Assembly: GCF_003601985.1 (NCBI RefSeq)
Contig: NZ_QZXA01000004.1
Coordinates: 434,001-498,000 of the forward strand
DNA: 64,000 nucleotides
Source: Mesorhizobium jarvisii
Lineage (GTDB): Bacteria > Pseudomonadota > Alphaproteobacteria > Rhizobiales > Rhizobiaceae
Reading direction: 5' to 3'
The notes beneath the pieces were generated by a model that searched no databases, was not told the DNA's origin, and saw only the letters and a list, made by a program, of their open reading frames with translations. The stretch's first letter is position 1, and each line of letters begins with the position of its first letter. Of this stretch, positions 46,242 to 54,676 are shown piece by piece. Made by a program: the position numbers and the translations under genes.

Positions 46242-47015
46242 ATGCAGATCTCGAAACGGATACTGTCGGCGGCAGGCGCCGCCCTGTTGGCGATGGCCGC
46301 CGGCTCTCTGTCGGCGCAGGCTGCCGAGAAACTGAAGATCGGCACCGAGGGCGCCTATCCGCCGTTCAACACCATCACCTCGGACGGCAAGGTTGTCGGT
46401 TTCGACATCGACATCGCCAATGCGCTGTGTGCTCAGATGAAGGTCGAGTGCGAGATCGTCACCCAGGACTGGGACGGCATCATCCCCGCCCTGCAGGCCA
46501 AGAAGTTCGACGCCATCATCGCCTCGATGAGCATCACCGAAGAGCGCAAGAAGCAGGTCGCCTTCACCAACAAATACTACACCACCCCGCTCGCGCTGGT
46601 GGCGCCGAAGGACAGCGATCTGACGTCGGCCGACCCGGCGGCCCTGGCCGGCAAGACGGTGGGCGCCCAGGCTTCGACCACGCAGGCCGACTATGCCCAG
46701 AACACCTATGGCAAGGCAGGTGCCGAGGCAAAGCTCTACCCAACCCAGGAAGAAGCGATCACCGACCTGACCAACGGCCGGCTTGATGCCGTGATCTCGG
46801 ACAAGTTCGTCCTGGTGGACTGGCTGAAGAAGGCAAGCGACGGCTGCTGCAAGCTGGTCGGCGACGTCAAGGGCACGGAAACGCAAGCCGGCATCGCCGT
46901 GCGCCTCGACGACACCGCCTTGCGCGACAAGCTCAACACGGCCATCGACGCGATCGTCGCCGACGGCACCTACAAGAAGATCCAGGCCAAGTATTTCGAC
47001 TTCGATATTTATTGA
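46242..47015 (+). CDS. orphan periplasmic amino-acid-type binding protein
   Basis: Solute-binding protein of 257 residues in the SBP_bac_3 family. A signal peptide covers about 1-27 (MQISKRILSAAGAALLAMAA, cleaved after AQA). The fold carries IGTEGAYPPFNTITSDGKVV, FDIDIANALCAQMKVECEIV and the SMSITEERKKQVAFT segment seen in lysine/arginine/ornithine-type proteins. AAGGGGACA precedes ATG 46242. No permease or ATPase genes follow; a palindromic repeat and the convergent gguC come next. Confidence 0.88.
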   Translation: MQISKRILSAAGAALLAMAAGSLSAQAAEKLKIGTEGAYPPFNTITSDGKVVGFDIDIANALCAQMKVECEIVTQDWDGIIPALQAKKFDAIIASMSITEERKKQVAFTNKYYTTPLALVAPKDSDLTSADPAALAGKTVGAQASTTQADYAQNTYGKAGAEAKLYPTQEEAITDLTNGRLDAVISDKFVLVDWLKKASDGCCKLVGDVKGTETQAGIAVRLDDTALRDKLNTAIDAIVADGTYKKIQAKYFDFDIY

Positions 47016-47031
47016 GACGTCGAAGCTGCCT

Positions 47032-47185
47032 CTTCCTTCTCCCCTTGTGGGAGAAGGTGGCCTCGCGAAGCGAGGTCGGATGAGGGGTGTTCCAGGGAAC
47101 GCCAACGCCTCACTTCGCTGGAACACCCCTCATCCGTCTCGGCGCTGCGCGCCGATCCACCTTCTCCCACAAGGGGAGAAGGAAG
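47032..47185. repeat. 154-bp nested palindromic mosaic repeat
   Basis: Outer arms of about 29 bp (beginning CTTCCTTCTCCCC) are perfectly complementary. Inside lie 16-bp arms starting GATGAGGGG and TGGAACACC, plus small hairpins CCTCG/CGAGG and GGCGC/GCGCC. It fills the gap between two converging genes and could end both transcripts. The design is that of rhizobial interspersed mosaic elements. Confidence 0.88.
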
Positions 47186-47195
47186 GGGCGCTATC

Positions 47196-48191
47196 TCAAA
47201 GCGCCTTCACCGCCACCTTCACCGGCTTTTCGATCTCGAGCGGGTTGCGCAGTGGCAGGCCGAAATCACCGGCTTCGATCTCGAACACATCGCCGGCCTC
47301 GGTCTTGACGCCGTCGGCGAAGGACAGTGTCGCGGTGCCGAACATATGCACGTGCACGTCGCCCGGCTGGCGGAACGCCGAATATTTGAAGTGATGGTGT
47401 TCGAGATTGGCGATGGTGTGCGACATGTTCGCCTCGCCCGACAGGAACGGCTTTTCCCAAAGCGTCTTACCATCGCGCACGATGCGCGAGGTGCCGCGGA
47501 TGTCGGAAGGCAGGTCGCCGATCAGGATCTCAGGTCCGAACGAGGCATTGCGCAGCTTGGAATGGGCGAGAAAGAGATAGTTTACCCGCTCAGTCACGTG
47601 GTCGGAAAATTCGTTCGACAGCGTGAAGCCGACGCGGAAGGGCGCGCCGTCATCGCCGATGACATAGATGCCGGCGATTTCGGGTTCCTCGCCGGCGTCC
47701 TTGGCGAAGGCCGGTGACAGGAGTGCGGCTCCCGGCGCCACGGCCATCGTGCCGTTGCCCTTGTAGAACCATTCCGGCTGCACGCCGACCTGGCCCTTGG
47801 CGGGCTTGCCGCCCTCCAGACCCATGCGGAACATCTTCATGGAATCGGTGAGCTGCTCCTCGCCATCGGCGCTGCTGAGCTTCTTGTGCATGGAATCGCG
47901 CGTCGCCGCCGAGCCGAGATGCGTCAGGCCGGTGCCGGTGAGATGCAGATGCGCCGGATCGGGGTGATTGATCGGCGACAACAGCCGCCCTTTCTTGTAG
48001 GCGGCATCGAGATCGACCGCCTCGCCGAGCCCCTTGCGCTCGATCAGGGTGGCTAGGCCGACGCCGGTGCGGGCTGCCTCCATCGCCAGCGAATAGACGC
48101 TGCGGGCGCCGTTGATGATCCGGGTCTTGCCGCCATTGCGGGCAACGACGCGGATGGTCTCGGCGTCATCGAGAATCTGCGAGATCAGCAT
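47196..48191 (-). CDS. gguC: GguC / AraD1 family protein of sugar-acid metabolism
   Basis: Protein of 331 residues distantly related to fumarylacetoacetate hydrolase-fold enzymes. Motifs include GTGLTHLGSAATRDSMHKKL, GIYVIGDDGAPFRVGFTLSN and a metal-site-like NEFSDHVTE. In Agrobacterium gguC follows chvE-gguA-gguB. AraD1 members act in L-arabinose degradation as dehydratase-type enzymes, so a role on the transported sugar is plausible. The frame runs to 48437, but ATG 48191 (MLISQILDDAETIRVV) is the family start. It is 290 bp from gguB, with a repeat in between. Confidence 0.85.
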   Translation of the reverse strand: MLISQILDDAETIRVVARNGGKTRIINGARSVYSLAMEAARTGVGLATLIERKGLGEAVDLDAAYKKGRLLSPINHPDPAHLHLTGTGLTHLGSAATRDSMHKKLSSADGEEQLTDSMKMFRMGLEGGKPAKGQVGVQPEWFYKGNGTMAVAPGAALLSPAFAKDAGEEPEIAGIYVIGDDGAPFRVGFTLSNEFSDHVTERVNYLFLAHSKLRNASFGPEILIGDLPSDIRGTSRIVRDGKTLWEKPFLSGEANMSHTIANLEHHHFKYSAFRQPGDVHVHMFGTATLSFADGVKTEAGDVFEIEAGDFGLPLRNPLEIEKPVKVAVKAL

Positions 48192-48433
48192 GATCAATCC
48201 TCTCTCATGTGCCTTGGCATGGCTGCCGCTGCGGCAAACCTTCCCAAGCGCGGCTGGGACGTCGCCCATGCCACGGGTGAAATTGTCCGTTCGGATTGCG
48301 CTCGCGGGGCCTGGTTCCTTGAGGGAACTTCTTCGCGCCGGCTGGTTGCCGGCAGCGCCGCGATGTGACCCGTATGCCTTCCTCGTTGCCTCGCCGGAGC
48401 GGTTCGGCCCGCTCCTGGTATTTTTGTTTCTGC

Positions 48434-48476
48434 GCAATTCCTGTGGGAAAACCGCGATGCGCTTTCCTGGAACTGC
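48434..48476. repeat. 43-bp hairpin repeat, copy A (gguB-gguC gap)
   Basis: Bounded by GCAATTCC and GGAACTGC, with ACCGCGATGCGCTTTCCTGG inside, directly after the gguB stop. It closely resembles the element at 51330-51372 in length and sequence. Confidence 0.75.
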
Positions 48477-48481
48477 CCCTT

Positions 48482-49768
48482 TCAGGCCTTGTTCTTGTTG
48501 TAGACGTCGAAGATCACGGCGCCGAGCAGCACCAGGCCTTTGACGACCTGCTGCCAGTCGACATTGACACCCATGATCGACATGCCGTTGTTCATCACGC
48601 CCATGATGAAGCCACCGACCACGGCGCCGATGACCTGGCCGACGCCGCCCATCGCCGAGGCGCCGCCGATGAAGACGGCGGCGATGACGTCGAGCTCTGA
48701 GCCCAGACCGGCCGCCGGCACTGCCTGGCCAAGGCGAGCCGCGATGATCAGGCCGCCCAGCGCCGACAGCACGCCCATATTGATGAACACCAGCAGCGTC
48801 AGCCGCTCGGTGTTGATGCCCGACAGCTGCGCCGCCTTGGGATTGCCGCCCATGGCGTAGATGCGGCGGCCGATGGTCATGCGCTTGGTGACGAAGACGA
48901 ACAGCGAGATCAGCACGCCCATGACGAGCAGCACCACCGGCAGGCCCCTGTAGCTGGCGAACTCATAGACCAGGAACAGCGCCAGCGCGCTGGCGACCAG
49001 CGTCTTGACGACGAACAGGGGGAAGGGCTCGGCTTCATAGCCGTGGCGCTCGCGCTTGCGTCGTGTCCTCACCCCGAAATAGGCATAGGCCACCACGGCG
49101 ATCAGGCCGAGCACGATCGTCGTCATGTGCAGTGTCAGGCCGCTGCCCACGATGGTCTTGCCGGCGGCGTTCACCGTGGGCGGGATCAGCGTCAGCGGGC
49201 CGATAACGTCCGGGATGAAGCCCGAGCTCAGCGCCTTGAAGCCGTCCGGAAGTGGGCCTACCGACGAGCCGCCGCCCAGCAGCGCCTGGCAGATGCCGCG
49301 GAAGATCAGCATGCCGGCCAGCGTCACGATGAAGCTCGGTATCCGGTGATAGGCGATCCAATAGCCTTGCGCCGCACCGATCAGGCCGCCCACGACCAGG
49401 CAGACGATTGAAACCACCAGCGGATTGCTGAGCGGTCCGAGCTGCCAGATGACCATCATGTTTGCCGCCAGCGCGCCGATGAAACCGGCGACCGAGCCGA
49501 CGCTGAGGTCGATATAGCCAGAAACGATGACCAGCAGCATGCCCAGCGCCATCACGATGATGAACGAGTTCTGCTGCACCAGATTGCTGAGGTTGACCGG
49601 CTTGAACAGCGTTCCCGACGTGGTGAACTGGAAGAACAGCATGATGACGATCAGCGCGATGATGAGACCGTATTCGCGCAGGTTCGTCGTCAGCGCCGAG
49701 ACGGCAATGCGTGGACGCTGGTCCTCGGCGATGTTGCCCTGTGGGGCGGGGGCGCTGTCGGTGCTCAT
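48482..49768 (-). CDS. gguB: multiple-monosaccharide ABC transporter permease GguB (MmsB-like)
   Basis: Inner-membrane permease of 428 residues with about ten helices, of the RbsC/XylH/MmsB type. It includes the family segment [15 protein letters not shown] and a [20 protein letters not shown] block near the C-terminus. It pairs with GguA and ChvE to import glucose, galactose, arabinose and xylose in Agrobacterium. Its ATG overlaps the gguA stop (ATGA). A long extra cytoplasmic/periplasmic loop ([20 protein letters not shown] region) is typical of this subgroup. Confidence 0.92.
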   Translation of the reverse strand: MSTDSAPAPQGNIAEDQRPRIAVSALTTNLREYGLIIALIVIMLFFQFTTSGTLFKPVNLSNLVQQNSFIIVMALGMLLVIVSGYIDLSVGSVAGFIGALAANMMVIWQLGPLSNPLVVSIVCLVVGGLIGAAQGYWIAYHRIPSFIVTLAGMLIFRGICQALLGGGSSVGPLPDGFKALSSGFIPDVIGPLTLIPPTVNAAGKTIVGSGLTLHMTTIVLGLIAVVAYAYFGVRTRRKRERHGYEAEPFPLFVVKTLVASALALFLVYEFASYRGLPVVLLVMGVLISLFVFVTKRMTIGRRIYAMGGNPKAAQLSGINTERLTLLVFINMGVLSALGGLIIAARLGQAVPAAGLGSELDVIAAVFIGGASAMGGVGQVIGAVVGGFIMGVMNNGMSIMGVNVDWQQVVKGLVLLGAVIFDVYNKNKA

Positions 49769-51297
49769 GCTGCTTTTCCTTCTCCCCGAACGATGGCGCG
49801 CATTATTTTTTCCTGACTTGCGTCCGCCGCGGGCATTTCGCCGACGATGCGGCCTTCGTTCATGACGTAGATGCGGTCGGTGATGCCGAGCAATTCCGGC
49901 ATTTCCGACGAGATGACCACGATCGCCTTACCCTCCGAGGCAAGACGCGCGATGATCGTATAGATTTCATACTTGGCGCCGACATCGATGCCGCGTGTCG
50001 GCTCGTCGAGGATCAGCAATTCCGGGTCGGCGAACAGCCATTTCGACAGCACCACCTTCTGCTGGTTGCCGCCGGAAAGATTGCCCGTCATCTGATAGAC
50101 GCTCGAAGCGCGGATATTGGTCTTCTTGCGATAATCGTTGGCAACGGCGAGTTCGCGCAGATCGTCGATCACGCTGTGACGCGACACGCCGCCGAGATTG
50201 GCAAGCGTGATGTTGTGCTTGATATGGTCGATCAGGTTGAGACCGTAAGTCTTGCGGTCCTCGGTCACGTAGGCGATGCCGTGTTCGACCGCCTTGCTCA
50301 CGGATGAGACATCGATCGGCTTGCCTTTGAGCAGCACCTCGCCCGTGATGCGGCGGCCATAGGAACGGCCGAACAGGCTCATGGCGAATTCGGTGCGACC
50401 GGCGCCCATCAGCCCGGCTATGCCGACCACCTCGCCCTTGCGCACATTGATGTCGATGCCCTTGATCACCTGCCGTTCGGCATGGATCGGGTGATAGACC
50501 GACCAGTTCTTCACTTCGAAGACGACCTCGCCGATCTTTGGTTCGCGCGGCGGATAGCGGTCGTCGAGCGAGCGGCCGACCATCGAGGTGATGATACGGT
50601 CTTCCGAGATATCCTTCTTGGCCAGCGTCTCGATGGTGCGCCCGTCGCGGATGACGGTAACCTTGTCGGCGACCCGGTTCACTTCGTTGAGTTTGTGCGA
50701 GATCAGGATCGAGGTCATGCCTTGCCGCTTGAACTCGAGCAAAAGGTCGAGCAGCGCCTGGCTGTCCTTCTCGCTGAGCGATGCGGTGGGCTCGTCGAGG
50801 ATCAGGAGCTTGACTTCCTTGCTCAGCGCCTTGGCGATCTCGACCAACTGCTGCTTGCCGACGCCGATATTGGTGATCAGCGTCTTGGGGTCCTCCTTGA
50901 GGCCCACCTTCTTCAACAGCGCGCTGGTGCGCGCCTCGTTGGCATCCCAGTCGATCACGCCGTATTTGGCGTGTTCGTTGCCGAGGAAAATGTTTTCGGC
51001 AATCGACAGCATCGGCACCAGCGCAAGCTCCTGGTGGATGATGACGATGCCCTTGTGTTCGCTGTCATGGATGCCTTTGAACTGGCATTCCTGGCCTTGA
51101 AAGATGATCTGGCCGTCATATGTGCCCGCGGGATAGACGCCCGACAGCACTTTCATCAGCGTCGACTTGCCGGCGCCGTTCTCGCCGACCACGGCGTGGA
51201 TTTCGCCTTCCTCGACGCTGAGGTTGACATTCGACAGCGCCTTCACGCCGGGAAACGTCTTGGTGATGTCGCGCATCTCCAAAATCGTCGAGGTCAT
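49765..51297 (-). CDS. gguA: multiple-monosaccharide ABC transporter ATP-binding protein GguA (MmsA-like)
   Basis: Double ATPase of 510 residues. The first nucleotide-binding domain has Walker [10 protein letters not shown] (near 38-46), signature VGKQQLVEI and Walker [12 protein letters not shown]. The second has the degenerate Walker [11 protein letters not shown] usual for sugar transporters, signature [10 protein letters not shown] and Walker [13 protein letters not shown]. The frame extends to 51357, but [20 protein letters not shown] at 51297 is the family start. Confidence 0.94.
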   Translation of the reverse strand: MTSTILEMRDITKTFPGVKALSNVNLSVEEGEIHAVVGENGAGKSTLMKVLSGVYPAGTYDGQIIFQGQECQFKGIHDSEHKGIVIIHQELALVPMLSIAENIFLGNEHAKYGVIDWDANEARTSALLKKVGLKEDPKTLITNIGVGKQQLVEIAKALSKEVKLLILDEPTASLSEKDSQALLDLLLEFKRQGMTSILISHKLNEVNRVADKVTVIRDGRTIETLAKKDISEDRIITSMVGRSLDDRYPPREPKIGEVVFEVKNWSVYHPIHAERQVIKGIDINVRKGEVVGIAGLMGAGRTEFAMSLFGRSYGRRITGEVLLKGKPIDVSSVSKAVEHGIAYVTEDRKTYGLNLIDHIKHNITLANLGGVSRHSVIDDLRELAVANDYRKKTNIRASSVYQMTGNLSGGNQQKVVLSKWLFADPELLILDEPTRGIDVGAKYEIYTIIARLASEGKAIVVISSEMPELLGITDRIYVMNEGRIVGEMPAADASQEKIMRAIVRGEGKAA

Positions 51298-51329
51298 AAG
51301 GGCAAGCTCCCAGACTTTCTTGTTTTTAC

Positions 51330-51372
51330 GCAATTCCCAGGGGATGGCGCTACGCACTTTTCCTGGAATTGC
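51330..51372. repeat. 43-bp hairpin repeat, copy B (chvE-gguA gap)
   Basis: Bounded by GCAATTCC and GGAATTGC with GCGCTACGCACTTTTCCTGG inside, 33 bp before the gguA ATG. Same length and layout as copy A at 48434-48476. Confidence 0.78.
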
Positions 51373-51412
51373 TCTAGGCCGGCAGAAACAATACCGGGGT
51401 CGCTTGTGAACG

Positions 51413-51441
51413 AAAAGGGGCCCTGCGTCGCGCAGGACCCC
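51413..51441 (-). terminator. strong Rho-independent terminator after chvE
   Basis: On the minus strand an 11-bp stem GGGGTCCTGCG/CGCAGGGCCCC (one G-U pair, 3-nt loop) is followed by TTTTCGTT, 17 bp after the chvE stop. It would make most transcripts end after chvE and only a fraction continue into gguAB. Confidence 0.85.
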
Positions 51442-51458
51442 AGATTTTATAACCGAGA

Positions 51459-52529
51459 TTACTTCAGGTCTTCGGCCTTGATGTAGCCGGAGTCGACGAC
51501 CAGCTTCTGGTAGTTCGACTTGTCGACCTCATGCGGCGTCAGCAGGATCGAGGGAACCACCTTGACGTCGTTGTTGTAGGTCTTGGTGTCGAGGCCGTCA
51601 GGCTTGCCGCCCGACAGCACCTTGTCGACCAGTTCGACAGTCGACTTGGCCAGTTCGCGGGTGTCCTTGAACACGGTCGAATACTGCTCGCCCGAGATGA
51701 TCAGCTTGACCGAGGCGGTCTCGGCGTCCTGACCGGTCACAACAGGCCAGGGCTGGGCGGCCGTGCCGTAGCCCACGGCGCGCAGCGAGGCGGTGATGCC
51801 GCGCGACAGGCCGTCATAGGGCGACAGAACGCCATCGACGCGGCTGCCGTCCGAGTAGTTGGCCGAGAGCAGGTTGTCCATGCGCGCCTGGGCGGTGGCG
51901 GCGAGCCAGCGCAGCGTGCCGACCTTGTCCATGCCCATCTGACCGGACTTGATCTTGATCGAGCCGTCGTCGATCAGCGGCTGCAGGACGGAAATCGCAC
52001 CATTGTAGAAGAAGAAGGCATTGTTGTCGTCGGGCGAGCCGCCGAACAGTTCGACGTTCCACGGCTTGGTGTTCGGGAAGCGCTCCTTGAGACCCTTCAC
52101 CAGCGAATTCGCCTGGATCACGCCGACGCCGAAATTGTCGAAGGTGGTGTAATAGTCGACATTGGCGGTCTTCTTGATCAGGCGGTCATAGGCGACAACG
52201 ACGACGCCCGCGTCAGCGGCCTTCTGCAGCGCGTCCGACAGGGTGGTGCCGTCGATCGAGGCGATGATCAGCGCCTTCGGGCCCTTGGTGATTTCGTTTT
52301 CCAGCTGGCTGAGCTGGTTGGGGATGTCGTCCTGCGCATACTGCAGGTCGACAGTGTAGCCGAGTGCCTCGAGCTGGGACTTGACGGCGTCGCCGTCATT
52401 GATCCAGCGCTGCGAAGTCTTGGTCGGCATCAGCACGCCGACGAGACCCTTGTCGGCCGCGTGCGCCGAATAGGTCATGGCAGCGATGCCAAGAGCCGCG
52501 ACTGCGGCCAGTGTCTTGATGATTTTCAC
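51459..52529 (-). CDS. chvE: multiple-sugar periplasmic binding protein ChvE
   Basis: Periplasmic type I sugar-binding protein of 356 residues. The signal peptide covers about 1-23 ([20 protein letters not shown], ending AHA). [19 protein letters not shown] and [20 protein letters not shown] are characteristic of ChvE/MmsA-type proteins. It delivers aldoses to GguAB and, in Agrobacterium, also signals to VirA. No VirA is present in this window. GTG at 52529 is chosen because GGGAGAG lies 5 bp upstream; the frame runs on to 52661. Confidence 0.94.
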   Translation of the reverse strand: MKIIKTLAAVAALGIAAMTYSAHAADKGLVGVLMPTKTSQRWINDGDAVKSQLEALGYTVDLQYAQDDIPNQLSQLENEITKGPKALIIASIDGTTLSDALQKAADAGVVVVAYDRLIKKTANVDYYTTFDNFGVGVIQANSLVKGLKERFPNTKPWNVELFGGSPDDNNAFFFYNGAISVLQPLIDDGSIKIKSGQMGMDKVGTLRWLAATAQARMDNLLSANYSDGSRVDGVLSPYDGLSRGITASLRAVGYGTAAQPWPVVTGQDAETASVKLIISGEQYSTVFKDTRELAKSTVELVDKVLSGGKPDGLDTKTYNNDVKVVPSILLTPHEVDKSNYQKLVVDSGYIKAEDLK

Positions 52530-52842
52530 GTAACTCTCCCTGGTTGATGGACGCAGCACCCCGGGGGTCGCGGGCCGCGCAATCGTGCAGAAGCGCCAAG
52601 GCACTGCTGCCGTCATATCGATCTCCGGTATCCTCCCATGGCCCCGAGCCGCTGATTTCAATCGATACGATTTTATCGTTGGCGACCGTTGCGTCTCGGA
52701 ACACGGTGACGTTGCCGCCCTTTTGCCATAACTGTCAAATGCGATCTTTGATGGTTGCTATACCGCAAGTGGTATATGTTATGACGCGTGACGGGGTTGC
52801 TGGCAAATGCCGGCGGGCCGCGAGCGGAGGCAGGAAAAAACC
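52530..52842. promoter_or_regulatory. divergent control region between chvE and gbpR
   Basis: A 313-bp intergenic region. Contains two dyads of matching geometry: TATACC-N6-GGTATA at 52759-52776 and CGATA-N6-TATCG at 52663-52678. The first is the better candidate for a GbpR-type (LysR) operator. No RNA gene or extra coding frame is evident. Confidence 0.5.
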
Positions 52843-53832
52843 ATGGCGGCGTTACGGAATCCGGCTGCGGGTTCAAATAGCTACAACGAGACTCCGGGCG
52901 ATGGCGAAACCCTGCTGCGCAGCGGCCTCAGCCTGCGTCATATGCGCATGATCGTCGCGCTCGACGATCATGGCCGGGTGAGCGCGGCTGCGCAGGTCAT
53001 GAACATTTCGCAGCCGGCGGCATCGCGCATGATTGCCGAGATGGAGGCGGTGCTCGAGGTCAAGCTGTGCGAGAGGCTGCCGCGCGGCATCACGCTGACG
53101 CCCTACGGCAAGGCCTTGGCCAGGCGTGCGCGTTCGATCCTGCTGGAGATGCGCGAGGTCGACCGCGAGATTTCCGAACTCAAGGCGGGCAAGGGCGGTT
53201 CCGTGTTTCTCGGTGCCGTGACGGCGCCGGCGATCGAACTGGCGGTGCCGGCGATCCGCGAAATCCGCCGCATCTATCCACGCATCGAGATCACGATGCA
53301 GGTCGAGACCTCGAATGTGCTGGCGCGCGAACTGATCGCCTCACGCCATGATTTCATCATTGCGCGCATCCCTGACGATCTCAATCCGCGGCTGTTCGAA
53401 TCGCGTGTCATCGGTGTCGAGAAAGCCTGCCTGATCGTGCGTCGGGGCCACCCGCTGACCAGGGGCAGCGTGGTGCGGCTGGAAGACACTGCCGCCTATG
53501 ACTGGGTCTTCCAGTCGGGCGGCTCGCCTTTGCGTCAGGCGATGGAGAGCAATTTCCTCAACCGCAACATCGCGCTACCGGACCGGATCCTCAACACCAG
53601 TTCGCTGCTCCTGACGCTGGTCATGGTCGCGCAGTCCGACGCCATCGCGCCGGTCTCGGTGCAGGTGGCGAAATTCATCCAGAACCCCGACGGGCTCGCC
53701 GGCGCCATCGATGTCGTCCAGACTGAATTCGACATCGAGGTCAGGCCCTACAGCCTGATCACGGTCAGGAATCGCGCGCTGTCGCCGGCCGCCAAGATGC
53801 TTCACGACTTCATCCTGCGCGAAGTGGGGTGA
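52843..53832 (+). CDS. gbpR: LysR-family regulator of chvE (GbpR-like)
   Basis: LysR regulator of 329 residues with an N-terminal extension of about 30 residues before the helix-turn-helix (LRHMRMIVALDDHGRVSAAA then NISQPAASRMIAEME). The effector domain follows from about 125. It is divergent from chvE exactly as gbpR (galactose-binding protein regulator) is in Agrobacterium, where it activates chvE in response to sugars. GGAGG 11 bp upstream favours ATG 52843 over 52807. Confidence 0.86.
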   Translation: MAALRNPAAGSNSYNETPGDGETLLRSGLSLRHMRMIVALDDHGRVSAAAQVMNISQPAASRMIAEMEAVLEVKLCERLPRGITLTPYGKALARRARSILLEMREVDREISELKAGKGGSVFLGAVTAPAIELAVPAIREIRRIYPRIEITMQVETSNVLARELIASRHDFIIARIPDDLNPRLFESRVIGVEKACLIVRRGHPLTRGSVVRLEDTAAYDWVFQSGGSPLRQAMESNFLNRNIALPDRILNTSSLLLTLVMVAQSDAIAPVSVQVAKFIQNPDGLAGAIDVVQTEFDIEVRPYSLITVRNRALSPAAKMLHDFILREVG

Positions 53833-53937
53833 TGGAACAAGAAGTGCAGTCGCGCGTTCAGCCAAATCGGCGTGCTCGCTGGAGCCCGTTTTGGGCGAGG
53901 GAACGAGGTGCCGATGTCAACAACTCGGGAGGTTTTG

Positions 53938-54279
53938 ATGGAACGTCGGTTGTTTCTCACTGGAATGCTGGGCGTTGCTGGGGCCGTAGCGTTTGCGGGT
54001 GTAGTCGGACCCGGCCGCGCGGTTGCCGGTATTCCTCAGGGCAACGGAATTCTCGATGAACTGGACAAGCCGGATCCGGCTGTCTTCGAAGGCGATGACG
54101 ACCTCGAAGTGGAAAAGGTCTCTCACCGTCGTTGGCATCATCGCTACTACGGAGATCGCCATTACGGAGAGAGGCGGCGGCGCCGCGGCTGGAGACGGGT
54201 TTGCCGTCGTTACTGGCGCCATGGACGCCGTCATGTGCGTTGCTGGCGCGAGCGGGTGTGGCTCCGCGTCTGGCTGTGA
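53938..54279 (+). CDS. Tat-signal, arginine/tryptophan-rich small protein of unknown function
   Basis: Protein of 113 residues. It begins with a twin-arginine signal (ERRLFLTG, then a hydrophobic segment to AVAG, about residue 31), then an acidic stretch (DELDKPDPAVFEGDDDLEVE), then a very basic C-terminus in which about 20 of the last 52 residues are Arg, with six Trp, four Tyr and two Cys. GGGAGG 5 bp before ATG 53938 decides the start; ATG 53914 is in frame. Similar Rhizobiales proteins have been labelled protamine-like on composition alone. Function unknown. Confidence 0.65.
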   Translation: MERRLFLTGMLGVAGAVAFAGVVGPGRAVAGIPQGNGILDELDKPDPAVFEGDDDLEVEKVSHRRWHHRYYGDRHYGERRRRRGWRRVCRRYWRHGRRHVRCWRERVWLRVWL

Positions 54280-54505
54280 CGAACCGTTGACGAAAAGGCC
54301 GGCCACCGCGACGTGGCCGGTGTCGTCGCCACGCGGCTGTGCGGGTAAGGTGGCGCCGCGAAACATCGACAACCTCGCCCGGCTTTCTCAAGAAGCAGAT
54401 GCGCATTGGCTGGGGATAGGTACGCGTGACCAATTCGTGCCGGCTCAGCCATTTCGGCAGGTTCCGGCACCGATCAAATCAGCAGCAAAATCCGGGGCGG
54501 CAAAC

Positions 54506-54579
54506 TGGAGCGGGTAGCGGGAATCGAACCCGCGCGTTCAGCTTGGGAAGCTGACAGGCTACCATTACATCATACCCGC
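54506..54579 (-). tRNA. tRNA-Gly(CCC)
   Basis: On the minus strand a 74-nt cloverleaf: acceptor stem GCGGGTA/TACCCGC, anticodon stem TCAGC/GCTGA around loop TTCCCAA with anticodon CCC, T-arm GCGGG-TTCGATT-CCCGC, and an encoded CCA end. Not interrupted by any attachment-site duplication or integrase gene. Confidence 0.95.
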
Positions 54580-54676
54580 GCGTGCTCTCGTTACCATGAG
54601 GTTCGGCCTTCGGGCAATCGCAAAGCGGTTCCTCGAACAAACGCTCTTTCGCCTCCCTCGGCGCTGGCCGCGATTC

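Noticed and set aside
53872..54279. Longer start for the arginine-rich protein at 53872
   Set aside because: It would put 22 residues before the twin-arginine signal, and GGGAGG lies right before ATG 53938.
54506..54579. tRNA-Gly as an integration site
   Set aside because: No integrase nearby and no second copy of the tRNA 3' end seen in the window.
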